A stretch of 64,000 nucleotides of DNA from Chrysomallon squamiferum (Eukaryota > Mollusca > Gastropoda > Neomphalida > Peltospiridae): NCBI GenBank assembly GCA_012295275.1, contig CM022670.1, positions 5,296,764 to 5,360,763 on the forward strand, written 5' to 3'. The position numbers and the translations under genes are program-made. Position 1 is the first letter of the stretch. Each line of letters begins with the position of its first letter. Positions 25,669 to 47,700 of the stretch are shown here, one piece after another. Below the pieces are notes generated by a model. The model did not search any database, had not been told where the DNA came from, and saw only the letters and a list, made by a program, of their open reading frames with translations.

Positions 25669-25796
<128 letters not shown>

Positions 25797-27515
25797 TTAA
25801 CAGTGGTGTAGAGGTTATAGCAGAGGAGTAATAATAAGAGTCCTTTTACTATTTCAACTACTCAGATCTACTATTAAGTAGTTGAAATAATATTTAATTA
25901 TTTATAGTTTTTATTATCAATACTTTTGCTTTAATGCTACTACTACTACTACTACAAAATATGCTTTATGAATTTGTAGTATTACTACTGATATAAATAC
26001 AACAAATGATGATGATGATGACAGTAGTAGTAGTAGTAGTAGTAGTAGTAGTCGTATGATTACGGTTATGGCACCATTCTCACCTTTTTGCCCTTTATAT
26101 CAGATCACTGTTGCTAATAGTAACAACAGTTATTTTCTTATTATAACGCTTCGCTCGCTGTTTGTAAACCAGTCAAAGGTTGAGTGTGTACCTACTTGCT
26201 TGCTCTGTCTGTCTCTCTGTATATCTGTGTCACTTTGTTTTTATCGTTCTGTCTGAGTTTCTGGCCCAGTCTGGCACGACAATGACTGTTCTAAGTAGTT
26301 TTAGTCCGCCTATTCAGACGTCTCGATGTCTCCACGTTTCCTAATACAGCACAAAAGAAAACGAAAATAATTCGAGAAAGGATTTAATGAAATGATATAC
26401 ACTGGAAGTTAACTGTACGCTGTTTGTTTTAACAACTGAGAAATTTCTTCAAAAAACAGAAACAATGTTTGTATTGTACAGCTGGAAGATTTGTTTTGAA
26501 TGAAAGATATTATAGTAACTGAAGTAGGGCGTATAATGTTTTTTGGATAATAAATGAAGTAGAGAGTATAGGTTTTTGTCTGTTGTAACATCAGAAGTAA
26601 GGTTCTTTACTAACTGTAATATACGTTTTTATACAAATTCGATAATTATTGAAGTACAAGTATTGTCTGAAATCTAAAATAGTGAATTATCAGCCTTAAT
26701 GTAAATGCTAAATAACAGGAAGCCAAACCTTCAATTTACGTGAATGCTAAAACATTTATTAGAAATAAATTTATTTTTTATTATTATTATAAACCTTTAC
26801 TGGAATTATAAAATAAAAAAAAAAAAAAAAAAAAATTAATGAACACACACACACACCCACACCCACACACACCCACACACACACACATACATATATACAT
26901 ACGTATATATCCACACGTTTGACGTGATATAGACGTACAATATTTTATAGATAGCAAAACGATCAATTAAAAGGTACTGAAAACATTGCGTTTCGGACCA
27001 GTGACTGGATTCTCTCTCTCTTTCAGAGTAATGGATTGGAAACGAGTCATTCTCGCCGTACACGTGTAGTTTCTGTAAACAAAAGCTTTGAAAAGAAACG
27101 TTCTATCCCGACCGACAAATTGACGTGTCCATTTTTGTAGTTATTTATTTTTTTATTTTATTTATTTTTTTATTCTATTTCTGCTGTGACGAAATACATT
27201 TGTCTGTAAATAATCATTACAAAATGCATCTCTGTCGTAATAGTTTAGATTCGATTTTTCTTGTTGTTAGTTTTTTTTTTTTTTTTTTTTGAAATTATCT
27301 TTGTGCCCACGTTAAACTGCCTTCATTTTGGATAATATAGCTTGTTGTTGAAGTTAAATGTAAATGTAACGAAAATATCATTTGTCTTTCCTGTACACGA
27401 TGATGTTTGGCGAAGGCTGTCATTGACGTTTATATTTGCACAGGTGTTTCGTCCTTTAGAAGGTATGTTTTACTTAATGGTATGTGTAATGCATTACAAA
27501 AACAATTGTTTTGGT

Positions 27516-27618
<103 letters not shown>

Positions 27619-28429
27619 CTGTCTCTTTCTCTCATGAGAATATGAATATTTTGTTCTGTATTTAAACTATAATGAATGAATGACGTCAGTGCTATCATAG
27701 ATAAACCAGCATTTTTGTCACAGAAAGACAGACTTGGATGTATGAATGCAAAATCGATACAAATATAGACTTTTAAAAACGGACGGATAAACATGTTTGT
27801 GTGTGTATTTTTGTGTATTATATATATATATACATACATATATATGCATACACACACAAACATACACACACACACACACTCATACTTACATATGTAGTGG
27901 GTGTGCAAGAAACAGAGAGCAGGATGCACGGGCGGATGGACGGATTTAAATAAAGATAAGTTGATAACAGATGTAGAGACAGAATTGCTATGTAAAGAGA
28001 CAAAAAGAAATTCTTAAATGGATGAAGAAATTTTAGACTGTAGACAGATAAACAGACGGGACGTTTTACTTAATCTCTTACAACAATCTGATAACCAAAC
28101 ATGATCTCCGCTATTACAGCAGCCCGTGCAAACCGTGCACTCGCGTGAAAAGCTTGGCCGGTTGCGATTAATTTGTGACATGCCACTAAACTGCAATCAA
28201 GATGAAATCAATAGAGTTTTGCAAAGAAGAAGGACACGAAGAAGAACCCTCGTTCCCACTAATAGTTATTGATAGGCATTTCGCTTTCTGCCGTCGTTCA
28301 CCACAAATCACTTCAAGAGTGGTCGGCCACTTTTCTCAACAATTTCACTGACAGGCATTGTGTGTGCACAGATCAACCACTGGGAGATAGCGCTTTACAT
28401 ATAAGTCGTCTGACATTATTAAATCTATC

Positions 28430-28700
28430 GGTTAGCATGTTTACACGGGGTCGATATTTCGATCTAACGGGGATCCTCACGCGCGACTCGCGCATCGCAC
28501 GAGCTCACGCTCAGGGAACGCGCTGAAGGGTGCGCCGCGGCCGATATTAATAATCGTCTGATTGATCAAAAAATCAGACATCTACGAAAACTCGACTGGC
28601 ACGCAGTCCGGTGTTAAAATATTAACTTCGTCGACGCCGACCGGATAAACGGAGTGAATGACGTGGCCCCTGCAGCGAGAGATATAACAGAGTTTTTTTA
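28430..28700. promoter_or_regulatory. CpG-dense island, candidate promoter
   Basis: Within AT-rich surroundings this patch is GC-rich and packed with CpG. It includes GCGCGACTCGCGCATCGCAC and GTGCGCCGCGGCCGAT, with roughly twenty CpGs in the first 120 bp. About 100 bp downstream, AGA|GTGAGT near 28808-28815 could be a first-exon donor on the plus strand. No coding frame with recognisable homology is present (an 85-codon frame at 28269-28526 looks fortuitous). A promoter or regulatory role is inferred from composition only. Confidence 0.4.
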
Positions 28701-28719
28701 ACCTACCAGTCTACGAGTT

Positions 28720-29015
28720 TAAAGACGAATTAAAAAGTTGTTGGAAAACTTTGATTTTTCAGTTGGTGTAAAATAGTTTGAGGAACGTTGAACATTTTTT
28801 TGAAAGAGAGTGAGTATTTAAAATTGTTTTGCTTATTTCAAAAATATAATCTGTTCAAGTACGCTTGAGGTGTACACAGTGTTGTACTTTGTCAGTCTTC
28901 TGTTCAAGCTAATATTTGTTTGTTTTTTGTTTATTTCTTATACGTGGGCAAAAAGATGAAGAACAGAATGGCACGCGATTTTGAAACCTTTCAAAAAATT
29001 TGTTTATAAATTTAA

Positions 29016-29066
<51 letters not shown>

Positions 29067-31600
29067 TTTTTCTCAAGTATAACATGCTATTAATTTATAT
29101 TTCAAAAAGTACTTTTATTTTTAAAGTTCAATTTATTCACTTGAAAGTTAATTTTATTTTAATTAATTTACTTTATAGCATATTAATTTTGTAATTTTAA
29201 TAATACAATTGTAATCAAGATCTTGTTACTGATAACTTGAAAGTCTCTACGAGTTTTAATATATACTTACCTCGTTTATATTATATTTTCTTTCTTTTGT
29301 GTGTGTTTCTGTGTTGTGTGCAGATCCATATATATATAAAATTAATTTTGTGGGCTTTTCTTTCTTCTTTTTCTTTCCATGTTATCCTTTCATTTTCTTA
29401 TCTTCAAAACCTTTAACAACTTTATAATATTTACAGTCTCGAATCTTAAACGAGCGAATGTGAGCCTTTGATTCTGCACTAATTTCACACCTTAATCAAA
29501 CAGTCCGGATCATATTTTGAAATATCGAATTCTGCTTCGTCTTTTAGGCCTAACATTTCGCTGATCAAAGTCTCGATCAATGGCAGATGTTTCTGTTGAA
29601 ACCTGATTTGTTTTCAGACAAATTATTTGCCATCCCAAATATCTCTTAAACTTATTATGTACTTTGCTTTCAGTCTGTGACATGCTCTCGATCAATAGTA
29701 TCGGCAGATACGGTCGTTTGTCATTTCGTTGTCATCCTTCGATAACTATCACGTGAGGAACAATAATCACATGATCGTATTTTCTCATTCACCGGAGTAC
29801 CGTGAAGAGACGCACAGTTCATTAAACAGTTGTTTATTTTATTTTATGTTATTCAAATTTTATTTATTTGTTTATATTTAGTTCTGATCTTTCTCTTTAT
29901 TTCTTTTTCTTTGAAAGTGGACGTAAATGAAGAATAATGGAATAATTTTCTCTAATTGTTAGTATATTTATTTTATTTTTTTATTTTATTTTGTTTTGTT
30001 TTGTTTTGTTTTATTTTATTATTTCTTTTTCTTTCAAATGGATGGAGTAAGGAGGTAATTTCCGTTTACCTGAATAAAATAAAAGCTGACATTATTATTA
30101 TTATTTATTTTATTTCTGTTTTTAATATATATATAATAATAATATTTTTATTATTATTATTATTATTTTTTATTTTTATTTTTATTTTTTTTTATGTCAG
30201 TAAATGTATTCCAAATCTTCAGTGTTAATGCCAATCATCATACAAGGTAATGTTCAAAGAAATGTCCTTAAAAATAAACTAACTGTGAGTGTTATTAGCA
30301 TGAAAAAAAATAAAATAGAAAAACAAATCTTGTTTCACTACGAGACTGAAGTAGTCTGTGCTTTTCAAACGGACAGAAAAGCCTAAACGATTTACTATAA
30401 ATAAATTAAGGTGACTCATTCACTGACTTCTTCTTCGAAATGATGTTAATAATTATATTTTCCGTTCACTCTGTTGGCGGTTAATTTCATGCAAGATATT
30501 TGAGACTCGAGCTGTTAGCTGGAACGCGATATAGATTACAGGATGCATCTAGCAGAATAGTTCTTTATCTACCGTTAATTTTTATTTTATCCTTTAAAAT
30601 GTTAAATAGTTCTAGCGTTTCATATGTTAATAAATCTAGCTAACTGTTCGTTGATAAATGCAACTAATTATGTTTAAAATAAAATTATTTAAATATAATG
30701 AAAATGTAAAAAAAAAAAAAAAAAAAAAAGGAAAGAGGCATGAAGGATTAAAGGTTCGAGACTGGTTTATTTTTCTAACGCTTTGTACCAAAAGTACACA
30801 AGTAGATGTATATAACGACTGAAGCCTCAAATGGGTTTACGCAAAGTGAATCTTGCTGCTTACATCTGTATTCCACTGATGTGTATCAGCAGATAGTTTG
30901 TTTCTTCTTTGTTCTTCTTTTTTTTCTTTTTTTTTTTGTACGTTCTTAACAACATGTCTTAAACAAATCATCACATTATGTAATCTTTGTTAGTTATTTA
31001 CATCAACACAACCAGTATTTAAATCGTTTCAATTTACTGGACATCACCTCGGATGGTTATATATATATATGTATATATACATATATATACCAACATATAT
31101 ATACATACATGTATATATATACATACATATATATGCATATACATACATATTTATTTATTTATTTATAATTCTGTACATTTTTTTTTAGTTCATTATTATT
31201 TATTCATTTAATTTTATTGATGTTTTTTATTTGTTTTAAATTTCCATTCTTCCTTCTTTTCACTTAATAACATAAATTCTGAAATATCTATTAATATAAA
31301 ATACTTGTCTCTTTATTTCCTGGTAATCAAAATAGATTTTACAATTATACCGAAATATAATGGTAATAATAATCGATGTAACCTGTCAAGTCAAAATCAC
31401 TGAATTCTCAGAAAGCGGCATCAGCTTGGTTATTTGTCACTCTGCCCGGCGTGTTTGTGGATCACGTGACTGACACGTTCTCACAGGCCCGTGGAAAAGG
31501 TGAAGTAGTCTTACTGTCACTCTCAGCAGTAGTCAAATTCCTATAACTTGTCTCGATGTGTCGTGGTGGAGGTTTTATCTGATCTTATTACAACATTCCC
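28720..31600. other. Non-coding stretch
   Basis: I see no gene. It holds an AAT array at 29017-29066, TTTTA/ATT-rich sequence near 29950-30190, a poly-A near 30708-30728 and TATATACATAC-type repeats at 31060-31150. Confidence 0.55.
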
Positions 31601-32095
31601 AGTAGGAGAATAACCACTGTCAGAGGCTGCAGGAGAAAAGCCTCTGTAACAGACTGCGGGAGGAATGCCACTCCTGTAAACTATAGGAGGAATGCCACTC
31701 CTGTAAACTATAGGAGGAATGCCACTCCTGTAGACTATAGGAAGAAAACATGTAGGAGGAAAACTCTTTCGCACACTGCAGTAGAAAAGCCAGCATGACA
31801 GTCTATAGGAGGAAAACCACTGTAACAGACGGTGGGACAAAAGTCACTGTTACAGATTACAGGGGGAAAGCCACAGTCACAGACTATAGTAGAAAAGCCA
31901 GTATCACAATCTAAACGAAGGTAGTTTCTATTACAAACTGTTGTGGAAAAGTCTAGAAGAAAAATCACTGGTAAAGCGTTTAAGAAGAAAGCCATTGTTA
32001 CAGTCAAAAGAATATAACTGTTACATGATAAAGACACTGTCTCAGAACATAAGAGGAATGCTACTGTTGAAGATTATGCAGCTAAAGCAACAGTC
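31601..32095. repeat. Degenerate 27-bp minisatellite, about 18 units
   Basis: Tandem units resemble CTATAGGAGGAAAGCCACTG plus seven bases. Three adjacent units near 31655-31740 are almost identical and carry GGAATGCCACTCCTGTA; the others are diverged. Because the period is a multiple of three, reading frames show a 9-residue periodicity (for example IVYRSGIPP on the minus strand). Stops and frame changes break every frame, so I do not call it coding. Confidence 0.9.
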
Positions 32096-32099
32096 TTCG

Positions 32100-33379
32100 T
32101 GTATTTACAGTATGATTTCTAGATACAGTTTGTACTCTGTGTTCTTTGATTTACTCATTTTGAATAACAGTAACAATAACAATAATAATAAAGAAGTGTA
32201 AAATTCTGCTACAACTTTCTGGTTGTTTCGTTTTCTTTTTGTGTCTTTCTTCTTTGCATTTTTATTTTAATTTGTGCTTGAGAGTCTGCTGAATTTTTCT
32301 CAGTTTGTATTTTCATCTATTTTTTCTTCACATTTTTTTTTTTTTTTTTGTCCTTCTCTCGGTTGGTTCGTCAATCCATTGTCCGTCTGCCTATCCATAC
32401 CTACATCCTTCCTCCCATCCGTCCATCCATATATCCATCTGTCTCTGACTTTGTCTGTCTGTGCACATCTGTATGATTTTCTAGAACATGTTTATTACTA
32501 GATCTTAGCTGTTGGTTCTATATAACCGTGTGGGCGTGTGTGCGTGAGAGTTTCTTGTTTTTGTACATACATATTACGGATTAACATATGTTCATGGGTC
32601 GTTAATTTGACTAGTACTTCTCTCTGTACTGAGAACATAAAACATTAATTACTAGTTTTTCGAGTCTGTAAGCAAATTCGACACTTCCCCTGAGTGAACG
32701 AAACCAATTTACAAGCATCTGTGAAACCGGCCGTCGCTCAGTTCTGACATATGCTATAGAAATTGTTAAATGGATTAAAAAAATAATAAATAAATAAACT
32801 AAAATGATAGTTACGCTGTATGCTGTAACAAGATTAATAATTTTGTACTTAAACAAGGCGCTACTGAAGTAGTCTTATGTTGAATGGATTTAAAAACATT
32901 AAGAGTGATGTGGATTAGGATTCCTGCTATCGCTAAGACGTAAAATGTAAATTATATATTATCAACACAGTAAACGATAAATATAAAATAAGACTGTAGA
33001 ATTAAAGAAATTAATGTCATCATCATCATGATCATTTCTATTGTTTTCATTATTAAATACATCATCTACACCATTAACTATACAATATTCTTATTTATTT
33101 ATTTATTTATCTATCTATCTATCCATTATTAGTACTAATATTAGTACTAGTAACATTATTATTATTATTATTATTATTATTTAATCATGTTTCGTCGTTG
33201 CTTTTGTTTTTTTCTTTGCTGTTTGATATATTTGGCTGGGAAGGCTAAGTTATTAATAATTCAAGGAGTGATTTCAGACTTTAAGGACATCTTAAAGGTT
33301 TCTAGTTAGTTACACAAAATTAGCACTAGCTGAAGTGAAGCGTAAAAACAACAGAGGAAACAAAATTAAAAACAGCTAT

Positions 33380-33467
<88 letters not shown>

Positions 33468-33900
33468 TTCAAGATTTAAATAAAAATAATAAGCTTTCGT
33501 TTTTTTACTATAAATTATTACGAAAACTTAAATCGTTTTTTTTCGTCTGCTTCACTACCTCTCATGAACTTAATGGTGGTATAAAACCGATCTTTTAGAA
33601 AACCAGTTTATTCATTTACCAATCCTCTGAACGCTATCATACTCGCTTTAAAAAAAAAAAAAAATATGTTAAACTTTTTATTAAAAAAAATCATAAAATC
33701 AGAGCCAAGCAAACCATTAATTTCGTCCGTCTTTTCAGAGAGCACCGCCTGCATCGTCTTTGTCAATAATTACCACTCTTGCTATTCGTACCACACAATC
33801 TGGACCATAAGTGTTGTATATTTGTCTTTTACAATGTTTGTTTAACAAATGATTCGCAGCAGTTTGCTAATACCTGATCGATAAGTTTGCCGCTCGCTCT
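32100..33900. other. Non-coding stretch
   Basis: Short repeats only: TCCATC/TCTG-rich sequence at 32390-32470, TATC and ATT arrays near 33100-33180, and a GA array at 33382-33462. No gene recognised. Confidence 0.55.
33382..33462. repeat. (GA)n microsatellite
   Basis: About 80 bp of uninterrupted GA, about 440 bp before the start of the duplicated segment. Confidence 0.97.
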
Positions 33901-34389
33901 CGCCTCACTTTGTTTTGCCTTCTTTTGCAGGAAGCAATCAACGCTGGTTGCACTCGGAAGTGGTTGTCGTGAAAGTATCACACGTTTTCTCGGAAGTCTT
34001 CGGAAGCAAACGGCATTCTGCTGCTTTAAAGGGCCTGAGTTGAACGAAGAGAAATTACTTAGCTAACAATAACCATTTAAAACAGATGAACGATTCTGCC
34101 TTCTTGGAAGTTTGTTATCAATTTTAATTTTGCTTTTAGCGTTTTTCACACAAGGGCGAGAAGAAGAAGAAAAAAAATGAAAATAAATATTTTCGTTTTG
34201 CAGTAAATCGTAGATTAAATGAAACTGCAGATACACAGTTGAAGTAAATCTTGTATTTTGAGTTGATAAAGGAAACTGTGATAAAACTTTACATTTCCCG
34301 TAGAACAGATCGAACCTCCGACGAGCCAGACCACTAACTAAGTGAAATTTAGAGACAGCAAACTTTAACTGCTTGTAACTTGTTTTCTG

Positions 34390-34440
34390 ATTGGTCGGGA
34401 AGCCTCAAGGCGTAGATCGGATCGTCAGTTCGTTAGCGAG
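34390..34440 (+). promoter_or_regulatory. Candidate promoter of the duplicated first exon (copy 1)
   Basis: An inverted CCAAT box (ATTGG, 34390-34394) lies about 30 bp before ATCGTCAGTTCG (34421-34432), which resembles an initiator (TCAGT). It sits 150 bp upstream of the first-exon ATG. The same arrangement occurs in copy 2 (ATTGG near 50361). No TATA box seen. Confidence 0.25.
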
Positions 34441-34543
34441 AAAGCAGTGTTCGTAAAAGTTTTAGAGGATTTTTCTCATAAATGGATTTTTCTCTCAAAC
34501 TGGAATACAGAGAGGATTTGTAAAAATTCTTCTTCGTACGGTG

Positions 34544-34604
34544 ATGTTTTCAAATATGGCGAGAACCCTGGAAGATATTTTCATTCTTGGATTTCTAATT
34601 ACAG
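34544..34604 (+). CDS. First coding exon with signal-peptide-like start (copy 1), partial gene
   Basis: An ATG opens 20 codons (MFSNMARTLEDIFILGFLIT) plus one base, ending at a strong donor (ACAG|GTAAGA). The hydrophobic run IFILGFLIT after a basic start resembles a signal peptide, so a secreted or membrane protein is plausible. The upstream 500 bp is less AT-rich, as expected of a 5' UTR. An upstream ATG at 34482 is in another frame and stops after 13 codons. I could not find the next exon in the window and do not recognise the gene. Near-perfect conservation in copy 2 does not prove selection, because the copies are nearly identical throughout. Confidence 0.4.
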
Positions 34605-34619
34605 GTAAGATTTCTAAGA

Positions 34620-43430
<8,811 letters not shown>

Positions 43431-43431
43431 G

Positions 43432-43484
43432 TGCCGGAACCCGGGATTGAACCGGGGGCCTTTAGATCTTCAGTCTAACGCTCT
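43432..43484 (-). pseudogene. tRNA-Phe(GAA) truncated by retrotransposon, positions 21-73 retained
   Basis: The 3' 53 bases match the intact tRNA-Phe genes at 59346-62427: anticodon arm, T arm, 3' acceptor strand and the conserved trailer on the low-coordinate side. The match stops in the D loop, where a 21-T run (43484-43504) begins. On the minus strand this is a poly(A) tail joined to GAGCGTTAGACTGAAG. The gene has lost its A box and 5' acceptor strand and cannot make a normal tRNA. Confidence 0.93.
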
Positions 43485-43728
43485 TTTTTTTTTTTTTTTT
43501 TTTTAGTTTATAAACTAATATTTATTAACTTGACATGCTTTAAAAAGTGATTTTTATGAAATAAGATATTATGAAACAATATTTAATTTACATGTTATCG
43601 AATGATGTAATTTAATTCGTTAGGAATTTAAATAATAAAATTAATAAATGAATTGACAAAAACTTACTGTATTGACATTGGATACTATAAACTAATATTA
43701 ATTTTATGGTCGACATCACGTCTTGTTC

Positions 43729-43731
<3 letters not shown>

Positions 43732-43824
<93 letters not shown>
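43732..43824. repeat. (GA)n microsatellite inside the transduced flank
   Basis: About 93 bp of pure GA within the roughly 685-nt flank that separates the second tRNA-Val fragment from the final poly(A). Confidence 0.97.
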
Positions 43825-43826
<2 letters not shown>

Positions 43827-44189
43827 AGATTTTTTTTTTTTTATCGTCATAGATCTTTCTTTCCGTTATGAAAGATAAGCATATCAGTTTGAAATAAATG
43901 ATTAAGTCAATAAATAAATAAATTACTAGATTCTTTAACTTTATTTTTGCGATAACTAATTGTATATAGCATGAAACAACAAAGAAAAAAAAATCTCCCA
44001 GAAAACAAAACCAATATCGTTTTATCGAATTTTAATCATATTAAAATAAAAGTTTCTGTATTATCGATAAATCCATCTTGATGTGAGTGGGTGGTGTTTT
44101 TTCCGATTTTCTATTTGTCTCTCTCACTCAAAAAATAAATAATAATAATAATAAAAAACAATAGAAAAATAACAAGAAAGAAAGAATGA

Positions 44190-44238
44190 AGGTTTCGGCG
44201 AGGCTCGAACTCGCGACCTTCTGCGTGTTAAGCAGACG
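44190..44238 (-). pseudogene. tRNA-Val(AAC) 3' half, fragment B
   Basis: On the minus strand: anticodon stem TCTGC/GCAGA around loop TTAACAC (anticodon AAC), T stem GCGAG/CTCGC with loop TTCGAGC, then acceptor strand CGAAACC. The 5' half is absent; a 26-nt poly(A) abuts CGTCTGC, so only about position 24 onward remains. Position 73 reads T, whereas eukaryotic tRNA-Val normally has A. Confidence 0.88.
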
Positions 44239-44328
44239 TTTTTTTTTTTTTTTTTTTTTTTTTTAAATGTAAATGATGGTTTATTTATAGCTATTAAAAT
44301 TAATTATAATTGTAAAAAATATAAACGA

Positions 44329-44379
44329 GGTTTCGGCGAGGCTCGAACTCACGACCTTCTGCGTGTTAAGCAGACGTGA
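44329..44379 (-). pseudogene. tRNA-Val(AAC) 3' half, fragment A
   Basis: Same anticodon arm and acceptor strand as the fragment at 44190-44238. The T stem has one G-to-A change relative to it (plus strand), leaving a G-U wobble. Its poly(A) joins at TCACG, so positions 22-73 are kept. A T-rich stretch (TTTATATTTTTT) follows within 5-20 nt and looks like a Pol III terminator. It therefore resembles a genuine tRNA gene end rather than a SINE head. Confidence 0.88.
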
Positions 44380-44391
44380 TTTTTTTTTTTT

Positions 44392-44723
44392 ATCTTTATT
44401 AGTATAATCACCAGTTGTACACAATTAAAATAACATTACAGCTGTAAATAACAATAACAAAAACTATTTCCTCTCACACACTCAGTCACACTCATTCACA
44501 CTCACATGCATGCATACTTATTTATTTGGAATATTCATATATATTTACAGTATTTTATAGTATTAATTCTTTTATCCATTTCCATGATTTATCTATATTG
44601 ATTATTTGTAGCTTTCCAAAGGATATTTGAAAATAAGTATGTCGTCTTTTAGTTCTAGGAAAATATTGTTCTTAACATATTTGTTAATAAAAATTGAAAG
44701 TTTGTTTTGAATACGATATTGAT
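44392..44723 (-). other. LINE 3' UTR
   Basis: AT-rich non-coding sequence between the last ORF2 piece and the first poly(A). It ends in AATAAAGAT directly before the A12 tract, so the element's own poly(A) signal is only 3 nt from the tail. Confidence 0.75.
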
Positions 44724-47700
44724 TTAGAATGATTTTAAAGCACTGATACATATAATTTCTAAAAAAAAATGTATTATATTGATATTTGTTCCTTTCATTT
44801 GAGCTATTACACGCCTTTTGAACACTGTTATTCTATAAATTGAAAGAATAATATTAATAAATTCTATTGTACTATTTTCAATTTTGAGATAACATCCAAA
44901 TATTAATAATCTTTTTAATTGTTCTAGAGAAAACCCTGTTTTCTTAAATATATAAATACATATTTCATGAAAGATTGATATTAATTCCTTCAATTCTTCA
45001 CAATACAAAAATAAATGGCACAAATCTTCATCATCCTTCAAACACACTGGACATACACTAGATGAGATTTTGCCATATTTATATAATTTGTTATATGTAT
45101 ATATTATATGATGAACTATTCTAAAATCTAAGTCTATAAATTCAGTAAATTTATCACTATAGTGTATCCATTTCCAAACTGGTCTCCAGAATATATTAAA
45201 ACCAAGCTCATTCCATTTTTTTCTACACAAGTTGGTGCTTTTAAAGTTTTTTAAAATTAAAATAGAATAAATTATTTTAGCTGTAAATTTATTGACATTT
45301 ATCATTTCATTATTCTGAAACAAAAATAAATCTTTATTAGAAGTTAATTTTTTTTTAGCATTTCTGTTAATAGAACTTTTCCATTCATCTGGAAGTGATT
45401 TCTTAATAACATTGTAAGCTATATAAATTTGGTTTTGGATAATTCTGGAGATTTTTCATGAATAATTTCTACAATAGCTGTAAAAGGAAGAAAACCTGGT
45501 ATTACTTCATAAGCAATATCAGCCACTTTGACTATTCCACTTTTTATAAAAGAACTAAATAATAATAATTTGTTTTTATATTTGATGAATGGATTTTGAA
45601 AAAGTGGCTGAGACAATATTTCATCTGTATCAAGTGGGAAATTACGTTCTCCATTATTAACATAGTCCCAAGCTGATAACATTTCAGCATAAAAGGGATT
45701 GATAACTTTTAAAGCTTCTTTACTGTATACTATTTTAAAAATGTCATAATTTAGATTCATATTCATATATTTTTCAAGAAATATTGACATTGTATATTTC
45801 CACACATTTTTAAAATTATTATCAAAATATTTCTTTAACATTTTTATTCGAAAAGCCATTTTCTTTAATGAAATATCTTGAATATTTAGTCCACCCGACA
45901 TTTTATTTCCAATTATTGTTGAATATTTTATTAAAGATGTTTTCCTTCCCACATAAATTTACAAAATAATTTATGAATTTCATTTTCTACCCAATTTGGT
46001 ACATTTATTGTGCTAATGATATACCACAGTCTAGATGTTAATAAAGTATTCCATACTTCAGCTTTTCCGTGCAAAGTAAGTTTCCTTTGACTCCATAAGT
46101 TAATTAGATTAGACATTTTAGCTAATTTATTTTTCCAGTTCAAAGTTTCACATAATAGTTTATTTGGTCCTAAATATATACCTAGAATTTTAACATAGTT
46201 TTTATTTATTGATATTGGAATGTTAAAGGATAAGTTTTCAATCATGGTTTTACCAAGATAAAGTACTTCTGACTTATCTACATTGACTTTTGCCCCTGTA
46301 GCACTACAATACATATTTATTGTATTAAAAACATTTTCTACTGACTGAGCATCACAGACAGTTACTGTAGTATCATCTGCATGCTGAAATAATAAAGAAT
46401 TAAGTTCATTTGTTATCCTAATTCCATTCATGCTATGTCTTTTTTAATTAAATTATTTAAGGGTTCAGCTACAATAACATAAAGCATCATTGATATTGGA
46501 CATCCTTGTCTAACCCCTCTTGTAATATTAAAAAAAGGTGTTAAATGTCCATTAATTTTTACACAACTTTTAATATTATTATATAGTATTTTAATCCACT
46601 TTATAAAATTATCACCAAAATTGAATTTTTTCAAAACTTTTAAAATAAAACTATGTGATACTCTATCAAATGCTTTCTCTTGATCTATTTTAACTATATA
46701 CCCTTCTGTATTATTTAACTCGACAATATCTATAATATCTCTTACTGACATAATATTGTCAGCAATATCTCTTCCTTTTACACAACAGGTTTGTTCTGAT
46801 GAAATAATAGTTGACATTACTTGTTTAAGACGATTTGCAAGAACTTTAGCAATAATTTTATAATCTACATTTAAAAGGCTGATAGGTCTGCTTTATCTCC
46901 TTTTTTCTTGTAAAATAAACTAATTACTCCTTTTTTCATACTGCGTGACAACATTTCTTCTTTCTGAATTGACATAACTACTTTATGAAAGAAATTTTAA
47001 AATTTTCCCAGAATTTAACATAAAATTCTACTGTTAGACCATCCAGACCAGGTGATTTATTTCTATTCATTTCTTTTAAAGCTTCAGTTAATTCTTCAAT
47101 TGTAATGTCTTTCTCACAGTTTTCACTTTCAGATTCTTTTAGTTTATTTGATATTAAATTTATTATTTCTTCCTGTTTAATAATATCTACATTTTCTTGC
47201 GTAAATAATTTTGAATAAAAGTCATAAGCATATTGTAATATATCTTCTGTTTTTCTTGTTAATCCATTTACTGTTTTTAGCTCTTTAATAGAATTTGATT
47301 CTTGTTTTGATTTTTCTAAACTGAGAAAAAAAAATGTGGTATTTCTATCCATATCTAGATTCCAATGAGCTTTAGATCTCAAAATAGCACCATTACATTT
47401 AGATCTCTCAATTAATTTTAATTTTTCTTCTAAAATTTGTATGTTACTCAAATCATGATGATTATTTACAGCTAGTTTAGCATATTCTCTTTTCAAAGCA
47501 TTTTGTATATTATAATATTTTTCGTTATCTGATTTTCTCTTTTTTATTGCAAAATTTCTTGCACATGTTTTCATTTTATATTTTAAGTTGTCCCACCAAA
47601 CACTAGGTTCAGTCTGTAACAAAGGACACTCAGAAGCATTATTAATAACTTCAATAATAGCTTTACAAAAACTTTCATCTTTCAACAATTCATTATTAAA

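Noticed and set aside
28269-28526. 85-codon frame running into the CpG-dense island
   Set aside because: No recognisable domain; the length is unremarkable for GC-richer sequence.
29750-31465. E-box motifs (TCACGTGA near 29752, ATCACGTGAC near 31460, also CACGTG near 19886)
   Set aside because: Scattered single sites kilobases apart with no associated gene or promoter; chance cannot be excluded.
44190-44379. tRNA-Val fragments as a SINE head
   Set aside because: A SINE would keep the 5' half with the A box and lose the 3' part. Here only 3' halves remain, each starting at the same position after a poly(A), with a terminator-like T run after one.
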